From the NCBI GenBank assembly GCA_026225945.1, contig JAMJFZ010000881.1:931001-995000 (forward strand): DNA of 64,000 bases, given 5' to 3'. Position numbers and translations under genes: made by a program. Positions 55,593 to 64,000 of this stretch are shown piece by piece (the stretch's first letter is position 1; every line of letters begins with the position of its first letter). Origin of the DNA: Cricetomys ansorgei (taxonomy: Eukaryota; Chordata; Mammalia; Rodentia; Nesomyidae). The notes under the pieces were generated by a model. It had not been told where the DNA came from. It saw nothing but the letters and a program-made list of their open reading frames with translations, and did no database searches.

Positions 55593-55876
55593 ATGATAAC
55601 ATGGTTCACATTCTCAAGGAGTTCATAGTCTAGTGTGGAAAACCAGCAGAGACAGAGAGACTTGTTAAGCAGCATGGAAAGGGCAGATGTGGACATATGC
55701 ACCACTGGGAGGTAGCTGGAGGAGTTAGTTAGTTAGTGGAGGGGATGGGACAGCTTCTCTAAAGGAGATTCTAAGCCGATACAGAAGGAACAGGTCTTTT
55801 CTAGGAGTGGCAGTGAGGTGTGGGAGGAAGAAATGATGTCACAGAGTCTCCGAAGACTTAGGGAAGCTTGATCAAA
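55593..55876. other. Unique sequence
   Basis: No repeat or gene recognised. Confidence 0.4.
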
Positions 55877-56022
55877 GGTGCAGGGAGACTTTGGGAGGTG
55901 GAGACAGGCTAGATGTCTGTGAATTTGAGATCAACTTCTCTACACAGTGAGTTCCAGGATAGAAAGCACAACATAGAGAAATCCTGTCTTGAAAAACAGA
56001 AAACAAAACAAATAAAACACAG
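55877..56022 (+). mobile_element. B1 SINE
   Basis: Diverged B1: CTTTGGGAGGTGGAGACAGG, GTGAATTTGAGATCAAC, GTGAGTTCCAGGATAG, AAATCCTGTCTTGAAAAAC and an A-rich tail. Confidence 0.85.
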
Positions 56023-56900
56023 GGAAACAAAGGTATGGTTGAGAAACAAGCAGTTAAAGGTATTGGAGTTTTGAGAGCAGAGTGATGGTGGGGGCGGGGA
56101 GGGGAAGAAGGACAGAGGAGGAGGCGGGACTGGGTATCTGAGGAGCCTGGAGTCCTAGATCTTCCACCCTGGCCTTCTGGCTGTCTGTCTCTAGAACATG
56201 CACGCTTTATCCATTCAACTCATTAACACTATACAGAACGTCAGGGGTGCCCTGGAGCAAACAGGCGAATCTACTGGCCTCTCAGAACACGTACATAAAG
56301 GGGAGTCAGATCATACGGTAATCACAATGGGAGGAGGTGTGGGGAGCAGCTCGTGCATCTGAGAGAAGACTCAAAGGCTTCTCGAAGGTGTCATCTCTCT
56401 CTGTCTCTCTTTCTCCCTCCCTCTCTCTTCTCTGATATATGTGAACAAATGAGTCTAATTAGGGTTGCTTACAGGAGCAGAGGTGAGGAATTACTTATAG
56501 GAGTTTGGGCTGAGAAAAGCCTCTTTCCCTCCCAACAACCATTACTGCCTGTAAGTCAAGGTGGGTGGGGCTTGCTGAGACCCTGTGCCTCTATGATGGA
56601 GTGTTGGGTCCGACCTTGTGTGAGCCTTGTGCGGATGGTCACCCCTGCTGAGAGTTCAGGAGTGTCATGTCTTATTGGAAGGCAGCGCTCCACAGCAGGC
56701 CATCTCATTCTCTGCCTCCTACAGAGGCTGCCTGCCTTGGAGGAGGGATGTCTCATTTAGGGCTGGACAGCCAAAGCCATTTCTCAGCACTTCCCCTGAG
56801 TCTCTCAGCTGTTCTGGCATGTGAGATCACCTGGAAGGTGGCTAGGGAGAGAATCCTCGCTGGACCAGAATCGTGGGAGTCTTACTGATTTCCTGAGGAA
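56023..56900. other. Mostly unique sequence
   Basis: No transposon recognised; a CTCTCTGTCTCTCTTTCTCC pyrimidine run lies at 56394-56432. Confidence 0.4.
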
Positions 56901-57013
56901 CTTTCTTTTTCTTCTCTTTTCTCTTCCTTCTTTTCTCTTCCTCCCTCCCTCCCTCCCCTCACCTCTCTTTCTTTCTTTCTTTCTTTCTTTTTTGTTTTTC
57001 TTTTTTTTTTTTT
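56901..57013. repeat. Polypyrimidine tract
   Basis: C/T-rich run with CCTCCCTCCCTCCC, (TTTC)n and a final T-run. It is contiguous with the A-tail side of the inverted B1 at 57014. Confidence 0.9.
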
Positions 57014-57151
57014 GAGACAGGTTTTCCCTGTTGTAGCCCTGGCTGTCTTGGAATTCACTCTGCAGACCAGGCTGGCCTCAAACTCACAGAGATCCACCTG
57101 CCTCTGCCTCCTGAGTGCTGGGATTAAAAGCATGCACCACCACTGCCCAGC
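57014..57151 (-). mobile_element. B1 SINE
   Basis: Inverted B1: GAGACAGGTTTTCCCTGTTG, CAGACCAGGCTGGCCTC, GATCCACCTGCCTCTGCC and GCACCACCACTGCCCAGCT. The CACCACCACTGCCC form leans toward a cricetid source. Confidence 0.95.
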
Positions 57152-58392
57152 TTTCTTAAGGAACTTTCAAACAGATACAGACTGGTAGGTGAGTTCATAG
57201 ATAGAACAATCGTTTTGCTTGACCCAGAGAACCTCAGATGGTGGAGTTTTTTATGTCCGGATGCAGGAGGCTCAAGCTATGAGTAGCTTCTCTGAGATGT
57301 TGTAACACTCATGATATTTAAGAAAAACATTGCTGGAATAGCTTCCCACACCATCATGGCTCTTAAATGATTCAGAGAGATTTGTTGGATGGGATAGATT
57401 TAGAAGCAGCCTGGGAAGTTCCCGTCCGAAGGTCGAACAACGTGAGGATTCTCTTCCATGCATGGCTGAGACATGAGTAGAGCTCTTCCCTCAATCCGCC
57501 ACTAACTTCCTGTTTTCACCCCTGCTGCTTTTCTAGAACAATGGAAGGACTTAATTTTGGGCTGAAGATGCCTCCATTCCTGTTCAGAAATAGTGTCTTT
57601 GCAGTTCCCGGTCTCCAAGTCATAGGCCATCACTTAGATATGTTCATTTTGGGCTGTAAATATTTGCCTATTCGCCTACTTATTAAGTATTAAATGTCTA
57701 GGTAGTTGGAAGACATGAAAAAGAGCCTGTCCTAGTTTTCTAGATTTATGCGATCTGTAGTGGAGACAGTTTTAGCAGGAAGGTACACGCGATGGTGGAA
57801 CTCAGGCTACGGCGGAGAGAAGATGGGACCTTCAGCCAAGGCTGGAGCGAGCCCTCCAGAGAGGAAACTGTTCTCTTGGGACTTGGAGGTGGCGATGACA
57901 CAGCACAGGGGGCGGTGAGGTTAGGGCTTCCTTTATTTCCCTCTTCCACGCTGTGGATTTATTTCTTTTGGGTCTCACCACAGAAGGCCTCCGAGTGGCT
58001 CGCGCACACACAGCAGGCTGGTGGTCTGATAGAGGCACTGTTTACATATCTTCATTAGCTTCTTATTTGATTGGAATGAAAATATTCCCCACTGCTGGGC
58101 GGATGACCTAACTCAGCAATGTACACAGGGTTGCTTACTGGATCGTGCTCAAAGCAGAGTGCATTTGTTTATAGGAGTTGTGCCCTTTGAGGCGAGGCCC
58201 AGTCACCCCACTTGCTTCTTTTGAAGTCTCCTCCACCTGCACTTGCTTGTTTGGGGCTAGGTGTTGTCAGGGCAGACAACCACAGTGTGGTCAGCTGTCT
58301 GCGGAACAGGCTCTTAGGGAAGGGAAGATGGCCTTGCTCTAGCTCTGAGCAATATCTCTCCCCCACCGCCACCCACACACTTTTTCCTGTTG
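57152..58392. other. Repeat-poor block
   Basis: About 1.2 kb without a recognised repeat or gene. AT-rich 58030-58150 is a plausible but unproven conserved spot. Confidence 0.4.
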
Positions 58393-58784
58393 ATGACTGT
58401 GGTGGTTAGTTCTAAGGATCAACTCTTCACACTCTGAGAGTCTCAGTGAGGGATCCTGTAGATCAGGTTGGCCTGTGGACGTCCCTGTGAGGGATTTCTT
58501 TTTTCCTAATTAGGTTAATTGTTGTGGGAAGCCAGCTCACTTTGGAAGACACCATACCCTGGGTTTGGGCCTGGCCCACCCAGGAGGACTGAAACAAGCT
58601 GAGTTCAAGGCACGAATTCATTCTCTCTCTGCTCTTAGAGTGATGTCAGCAGCTGCCTGAAGTTCCTGGCTCGACTTTCTCAGAGTTATGCAGTATGACC
58701 TTGAATCGTGAGGCCAATAAAGTCTTTCTCCCCCAGGTTATGAGGATTTTATCTCAGCAACAGAAGTAAAAATGGGACAATGGC
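58393..58784 (+). mobile_element. Solo LTR with target duplication
   Basis: LTR 58398-58779 starts TGTGGTGGTTAGTTC and ends ATGGGACA. It holds CTAATTAGGTTAATTG, GGCCTGGCCCACCCAGG and GAGGCCAATAAAGTC (polyadenylation signal). ATGAC at 58393-58397 and ATGGC at 58780-58784 form a 4-of-5 target duplication, consistent with an ERVL/MaLR solo LTR left by recombination. Confidence 0.75.
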
Positions 58785-59129
58785 TTAACATATTTGTAAA
58801 ACCCTGTGAAAATCTAATGAAAACCAAAACTACAAGAAATGTCTGTGAAGAGACAAAGTGGCAGTGTGGTCATGCTCAGAGGTAAGTCACGCCCTCTGCC
58901 CCTGTGAAACAGACCTCTTCCTCTGAAAATGTCTTTATGGAAGGGACACTAAGCTGATCCCCACAGTGGAGTTTTCGGAAAGAAAAGGAAGACTAGCAGG
59001 GAGAGGAGATGCCTTGGGCGGCAGCAGAGTAGTACACAGGACTGTCCCCTTGGGGTTTGAGATGAAAGACAGATGCTGGCTCAGCTGCAGGGGATGAGCA
59101 GAGGGCAGGATAACAAAAGTAAAACAAGG
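58785..59129. other. Unique sequence
   Basis: No repeat or gene recognised. Confidence 0.4.
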
Positions 59130-59307
59130 CCCCCTCCCCTCCCCTCCTCTCCCCTCCCCTCCCTTCCCCTTCCCTCTCCTCCTTTCCTCTCCCCTCCCCC
59201 TCTCCTCCTCTCCTCTCCCCTCCCCTCCCCTCCTCTCCCCTCCTTCCCTTTCCTCTCCCCTCCCTTTCCCTCCTCTTCTCTCTCTCCCTTTCCCTCTCCC
59301 TCTTCCA
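59130..59307. repeat. (CCCCT)n polypyrimidine tract
   Basis: About 175 bases of pure C/T, mainly CCCCTCCCCTCC. The minus strand is G-rich (GAGGGGAGGGG) and could form G-quadruplexes. Open frames over it are Pro/Ser or Gly/Arg/Glu repeats. Confidence 0.95.
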
Positions 59308-59309
59308 TC

Positions 59310-59375
59310 TTGCTGTATAAACCAGGATGGCCTCTGCCTCCTCAGTGCTGGGATTTCAGGCATGACCTTGTAAAA
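59310..59375 (-). mobile_element. B1 fragment, internally deleted
   Basis: TTGCTGTATAAACCAGGATGG joins directly to CCTCTGCCTCCTCAGTGC and GGGATTTCAGGCATGACC; the middle of B1 is missing. Confidence 0.75.
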
Positions 59376-59569
59376 CATGGAATTTCTTGATGATTTTTAT
59401 TTATTTTTAGTCATTTTACTGTGATTCTCGGATGTGATGGAACTGGGATTGAATCACACTGTGGGCACACGTACGCCATCATGCAATTCCATGTATGTAT
59501 CACTGGGGAATTGTGGAGTAGTCCCAGCCTAGCCCACCTGTGTTTTTCTAGTTAAGAGTGTCTGCTTTG

Positions 59570-60405
59570 GTGACTCCTGTAGACCACTCTCAGAGGACAC
59601 ACGCAAATTGTCAACAAGTGTGTGAGAAAACACAGAACCTTGCCAATCATCAGGAGAGTGCAAATAAAAATCACCACTTGCTCAGGTGGAATGGCTAGTG
59701 TGGAAAAGGGGGCTGGAGAGAGAGGGAGGGAGGAGAGGGAGCGGTGGAGGAGAACGGGATGCTCATGTACATTGTTGGTCGGGATGTGAATTAGTCCTGC
59801 GTATTGCAAACAGCACGATGATGCTAAAGACCTGGAAATGAACTGCTATGGGAGCGAACACTTTTACCCCAATATGTATCCAAGGGAAATGAGACAAGTG
59901 TATCAAGAGATACCTACACGCTCATGTGTACAGCAGCCAAGAGTTGGAGTGGACCATGGTGTCTGTGAACTGATGAGCGGGTAAGGAAAAGGGACACAGC
60001 GGAATATTAGAACCTACTGCCACGAGGAGTGAGACTGGCAGAATCTGATAAACTACCAGGTGTAGAGAGGCAGCTATTACATGTTCCCACTTGTGGAAGG
60101 CAATAAGCTGGCATCAGGGAAGACAGTTAATGAGTGAACGTCAAGGCCCAGGAAGTGTGGTGCATGGGGCTGGGGAGAGCATGGCTCCCGGGAACTTGTG
60201 AGCCACTGGATAAGAATACGTTCTAGTGTCCTACAGCGTAGGAGGCTGACTGTGATGCCGACGGTTCACTGCGCATATCAAAACAGGGAGCAGAGAGGAC
60301 GTCCAGCACGCCCAGTGAGAAGCACCACTTGGCTGAGGCGGTGGATCATGTGTATTGGGTGTCACATTGCACCCATACGTTTGTACAGCTAACAGGGAGT
60401 GTTTG
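59570..60405 (+). mobile_element. Old L1M ORF2 end and 3' UTR
   Basis: Follows the old mammalian L1 in order: CATCAGGAGAGTGCAAATAA, GTGGAATGGCTAGTG, ACATTGTTGGTCGGGATGTG, TACCCCAATATGTATCCAAGG, GAGTTGGAGTGGACC, ACATGTTCCCACTTGTGG, AAGAATACGTTCTAGTGTCC and CACATTGCACCCATACG. All frames are broken. A purine run at 59706-59745 interrupts it. Confidence 0.7.
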
Positions 60406-60449
60406 GGGGACCTGAGTTTATTATTATCATTAAAGAAAATCTTTTAAAA

Positions 60450-60643
60450 AAGATTTACTTTATCTTTAAATTAATTGTGTGTGTCTGTGCATGTACATAC
60501 CACTGCCACAGCGGACAGAGGTCAGATCCCCCGGAGCTGAAGTGACAGGCCCTTGTGAGCTGCTAGATATGGGTGCTGGGAGTGAAACTCAGGTCCTCCG
60601 GAAGGACTGTGCTTTTAAAAACTCTGAGCCGTTTCTCCAGCCT
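60450..60643 (-). mobile_element. B2/B3-family SINE
   Basis: Inverted: GCGGACAGAGGTCAGATCCC, GGGAGTGAAACTCAGGTCC, GAAGGACTGTGCTTTTAAA and GAGCCGTTTCTCCAGCC. Confidence 0.85.
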
Positions 60644-60877
60644 CTGGGGTCTGAGTTATTGAATAGCCTCCGAACCGGACCTTCTGCCACCACTTTCCAC
60701 ACTATGTTTTGCGTATCTCAACCACATAGCCCTTTAAAACGTAAGATGGATGATGTTATTTCTTGCTCGTGTCCTTTTGATGGCCCCTGTACTTGTATAC
60801 ATATTAAGGGAGATGGCTTTCCTCCCCAAATTCCCACGCTCCCCAGTACCTCGTGATGCACTGGGAATAGAGTATTC

Positions 60878-60955
60878 GTTTATTTGTTTAGGTGCTGGGC
60901 ATGGAACCCAGGTCATGCCCATGGCAGGTGATCTCTCTATCACTGAGCAGCACCC
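60878..60955 (-). mobile_element. ID-type SINE
   Basis: Inverted ID: AGGTGCTGGGCATGGAACCC, AGGTCATGCCCATGGCAGG and CTATCACTGAGCAGCACCC. The B box appears as GGAACCCAGG. Confidence 0.65.
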
Positions 60956-61396
60956 TAATGAGATCTTTAAGGAGCCAAGTGAACTAAACGAAGATCATTA
61001 GGGCATAAAATAACCCAGTGTGACTAGTGTCCCTGGGAGAAGAGGACATCAAGAGATAACAGGAGAGGAGGAAAGGTCAGCCAACGGGAAAGGCCTCAGA
61101 AGCCAACTCGCCCAACTTCCCAACTTCAGGGGAAATAGGCTTCTGCTGTGGAAGCTACCCAGCCCCTGGCACTGTTAGGAAGCCTCAGCTGACTGGTAGT
61201 GTGAGGAAGACGAACATTCTGCCATGTGGCTCCTAGAGTTTCCCATGACAAGACTTCTTACACCTTTTCCTCTTCGTTGTTTCTGCATTGCTCTCCCAAC
61301 CTCACCCCTTTACGTAGCCGGTCCCTCTGTCCTCCCGTGTGTCACTAACTCACGTATGGGTGCAGGCATGTCTGTGTGTGCTGTGTTTTAACCTTA
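60956..61396. other. Unique sequence
   Basis: No repeat or gene recognised. Confidence 0.45.
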
Positions 61397-61733
61397 TGTA
61401 TTAGTCACTTGAATCATCTCTCTGACAAAGCACTTTAGGGAAGGGGGTTTATTTAGCTTATGGTTCCAGAGTACAGTCTGCTAGAGGTGGTCAAGGCACA
61501 GGAGCTTAAAGCAGCTGCCATATTGTGTCCAAAGTCAGGAAGAAGAAATCCATAAATCCAGTTTGGGTCACTCTCTCCTTTTCACTTAGCCCAGAGCCCA
61601 GCCTGTGAAATGGTGCCACCGATATTTTGGCTGTAATTAATTAGACCTTAATTAAGAAAATCCTCCACCAGTGTGCCCAGAATCCTGGTCTAGGTGACTC
61701 TAGGCCCCACCATGCTGACAACACTAAACATCA
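61397..61733 (-). mobile_element. MaLR/ERVL-type LTR
   Basis: Inverted LTR: GGGGGTTTATTTAGCTTATG, TCACTCTCTCCTTTTCACTTAG, CAGCCTGTGAAATGGTGCC, CAGTGTGCCCAGAATCC and CTAGGTGACTCTAGGCC in family order. Confidence 0.7.
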
Positions 61734-61850
61734 TTAGTTCTCCACCCTTTTTGTAGTCCTTAAGGTGGCTTGTCAGATTTTTTTTTTTTTAATTTTTTTT
61801 TTAATGGTTTGTCTCAGTAGAATGATAGCCCAAAAGACAAGAACTCATTC

Positions 61851-61951
61851 TGTCTTCCTTCCTTCCTTCCTTCCTTCCTTCCTTCCTTCCTTCCTTCCTT
61901 CCCTCTTTCCTTCCTTCCTCTCTCTCTCCCTCTCTCCCTTCCTCCCTCCCA

Positions 61952-61986
<35 letters not shown>

Positions 61987-61992
61987 CTTCTT
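61851..61992. repeat. (CTTC)n/(CT)n polypyrimidine tract
   Basis: About 140 bases: (CCTT)n, then CTCTCTCTCCC, CCTCCCTCCC and (CT)n. A T-run (61771-61782) and more T-rich DNA precede it, and an inverted B1 lies about 70 bases to the right. Confidence 0.95.
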
Positions 61993-62061
61993 AAGTCCTT
62001 AATAGCTGTTTAATGAGCAACTGGATATAATGGGCTTTTAAAGGCTATCCCTTCTGTTTGT

Positions 62062-62165
62062 TTTCAGACAGGACCTCACACAGCTCAGGCTGGCCTTGAA
62101 CTTGCGATGTAGCTAAGAATGACACTGAGTGCTGGGCTTGCAGATGTGCTCCCCACGCCTGGCTA
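62062..62165 (-). mobile_element. Old B1-family SINE
   Basis: Inverted: CAGACAGGACCTCACACAGC, CTTGAACTTGCGATGTAGC, GAGTGCTGGGCTTGCAG and CCACGCCTGGCT. The middle segment is deleted. Confidence 0.7.
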
Positions 62166-62339
62166 AAGACCATCTTTGTTTCCTCACTCTTCTGCAATAG
62201 GTCCTGCTCCTGTGCCACCTTCTTTTACTATCATGGCTGGCAGGCATCCACGCTACGGCCTGCACGTGACCATGGGGCACATCTGTACACCAGACTAGCT
62301 CCTCGATGGCCGACCATCCCTTTCTTTGGAGTTGTCCTG

Positions 62340-62664
62340 GTTTCATCTCTGTTGCCAATTCCAGGTTATGGGCCAGCACTGTGGAGAGTCAAGGTGGCAG
62401 GAACTTACAACAGCTAGTCGCGCGGCATGCAGGTTCAGGAGCAGAGACATGAACGCCTCATGCTCAGTGCTCAGTTAACGTTCTCTACTCTTACGAAGTC
62501 CAGGATCCAAAGCCGGGTAATGGTGCTGACCACTTTCAGGCTGGTCTCCCCACATTAGTTAAGGCAATCACGACCCTCCCTTCCCGAGAGAGGCCTGATC
62601 CCTACAGAGGCTCTTTCCAGATGACTGTAGGTTGTGTCAAGTTGACAACCGGAACTAACCAGCA
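62340..62664 (-). mobile_element. MaLR/ERVL-type LTR
   Basis: Inverted: GAGTCAAGGTGGCAGGAAC, TCAGGAGCAGAGACATGAACG, GGTAATGGTGCTGACCAC, TAAGGCAATCACGACCC and TGTCAAGTTGACAACCGG, ending AACTAACCAGCA, the inverted TGCTGGTTAG LTR start. Confidence 0.75.
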
Positions 62665-63695
62665 TAGGCTCTTAGCATCCAGACCCCGGCTTTCCCTCCA
62701 GCTGTGGCCACCCCTGCGTCTTCTTTCTTCTCATCCTCCTGCCAATTCCTCAAGGCTTGATCTTTGGTCTTCTTCTTGTCTGACTCTTTCGTTTTTCCCA
62801 GATGCAAAGAGGATTACTGCCCACATTAGTGTCTTTAGCTGGGACTTTTATTGTAAATTAAGGCGCTGGAGGAACTTAGACATCAACAAATTCAAGTCCA
62901 GACTGTTGATTTTCTTTCCACAGTTGGCTTTTTGTCTGTAGGTTGGTTGGTTGGTTGGCTTTAACCTATAATCCACCCGGCCGCAGGAAGTGCCTCGTCC
63001 GTGCTTCCAGGCTTTGATGAAATGCTTTGATGTCACTGCCCAAGCATCTTTCCAAATTCCCCACCTAGTTCTCCATCCTCAGCACCGCCACCGAGTCCCA
63101 GCCCGTGCTCGCTGCTGGGCACCTTCTCCGCAGGCGTTTACTGTGTTCCGCTGTTTAATTTTAATGGTGCGTTGACAGCCTTGTTGTCAGGGAGTCATGG
63201 CAACTCGGCGGATCGTAAAGCTGAGCAGAAGGCAGCCTAATTAAGACAAAGTGGATAAACACCTTGCTTTTTCATATGTTTTTGCCTAAAATGACCACAA
63301 CTGAGGGCTTGCTGAATAGGCTCTTTGGGAACAAGCTGCTCTCATAAATGGAGCTACTGTGAAGCAATTACTACCACGGTGACGAAGAAGACGTGGTGGA
63401 TCTGCGTTCTAATGCACCCAAGATGTTCGCTGAGGATGTTATATTTGGTTGTTATTTCTCAACGTTAGACCATCCGGAGATGTTGTCCCCGCTGGGCACA
63501 AGCTATTGCCATTCCTATGACGTGGCTGTTAGTGTGTGCCAAATGCACTGTTTAATAGGAGACAAAGTGCTCTAGCTCTTGATATTCGATTAGGTCAGTA
63601 ACAGTCCTGTATCTGCCGACATTGCCCTGAGCTTTATTAGTTATCTGTTTTTGTGATTCAGCAACGAGGGCAAGAACATTTGTGGTTCTCAATGG
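62665..63695. other. Repeat-poor block, candidate conserved DNA
   Basis: About 1 kb without a recognised transposon. CAGCCTAATTAAGAC near 63234 carries a homeodomain-type TAATTA, and several stretches have the balanced composition typical of conserved non-coding elements. No coding frame convinces (63393-63575 has 60 codons without a domain). Confidence 0.4.
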
Positions 63696-64000
63696 ATCAT
63701 TCTCTTTTTTATTTTTTGTCTCTCATACAGATTATAGAATATATTCCAATCCCCTTCTCTCTTCCCTTCCCCCCCCAATCTCTCAGCTTCACCCCTCCAT
63801 TACCACCCACTAGTGTCTCCCCTTCTCCCCAGAAAAGAACTGCCTCCCCCCTCCCCAGGGTCACAGCACAGTCAGGGCGTGGCATAGCGGGATGAAATGA
63901 GGTCAGGCACAATCCCTACATCAAGGGTGGGCAAGGCAGCCCGGCAGGAGACAAGGGTCTCAGAGACAGGTAAAATGGTCAGAGACACCCCTATTCCAAC
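63696..64000 (-). mobile_element. Rodent L1 3' end, cut by the window edge
   Basis: Inverted L1 3' UTR: a T-rich end (TTTTTTATTTTTTGTCTC), GATTATAGAATATATTCC, CTTCTCCCCAGAAAAGAAC, GGGCAAGGCAGCCCGGCAGG and AATGGTCAGAGACACCCC. More of the element should lie to the right. Confidence 0.7.

Noticed and set aside
55136..55633. 165-codon frame with acidic/glycine tail
   Set aside because: Covers a B4 SINE and the GGA tract; the tail is the microsatellite.
59073..59390. Proline/serine-rich frame
   Set aside because: Translation of the CCCCT tract.

Overview
This is mammalian nuclear DNA from a muroid rodent. It is dense with rodent-specific SINEs (B1, B2/B3, B4 and ID-type) on both strands, and it also carries L1 3' ends, MaLR/ERVL-type LTRs, ancient mammalian repeats (MIR, L2, MLT1, old L1M) and many TG/CA, CT and GA microsatellites. 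Several B1 copies end in a CACCACCACTGCCCAGCT-like motif rather than the usual mouse form. This leans toward a cricetid (vole, hamster, deer mouse), but I cannot fix the species.

I find no intact protein-coding gene, tRNA, rRNA or CRISPR array. Two short stretches look protein-coding. One is a plus-strand block at 7618-7864 whose good reading frame is broken by a single-base shift. The other is a minus-strand 38-codon tail at 5292-5408, followed by a 3'UTR-like stretch with an AATAAA. They are most simply decayed processed pseudogenes, but terminal exons are not excluded. Every longer open frame lies in low-complexity or repeat DNA.

Layout. 1-15 kb: mainly SINEs, an old L1/HAL1 body split by a B1-containing insertion (3170-4200), the two coding-like fragments, a CpG-rich patch (8915-9100) and a GGGAGA tract (12370). 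15.0-17.2 kb: a complete non-coding MaLR-type provirus with two LTRs and a near-perfect 5-bp target duplication. 17-21 kb: microsatellites, composite B4 SINEs and a 745-bp, 20-unit minisatellite (19769-20513). 21-31 kb: a solo LTR, MIR, and two of three copies of a 320-bp LTR-like element (28353, 30741; the third, inverted, at 52951). 31-48 kb: mostly unique DNA with scattered MIR, L2 and B2, a 131-bp tandem duplication (37494) and an L1 3' end (38560). 48-64 kb: an L1 nested in an old LTR, four polypyrimidine tracts each next to a minus-strand B1, a 450-bp CA-rich block, MLT1, solo LTRs, an old L1M 3' end and the start of a minus-strand L1 cut by the window edge.

No genes work together here; the window reads as intergenic or deep intronic DNA. 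The long repeat-poor blocks (about 33.8-36.7, 47.4-48.2 and 62.9-63.7 kb) are where conserved regulatory DNA would be sought. I see no evidence of a new biological system. Repeat boundaries are eye estimates, usually within 10-30 bases; subfamily names come from memory of consensus sequences, not from a search.
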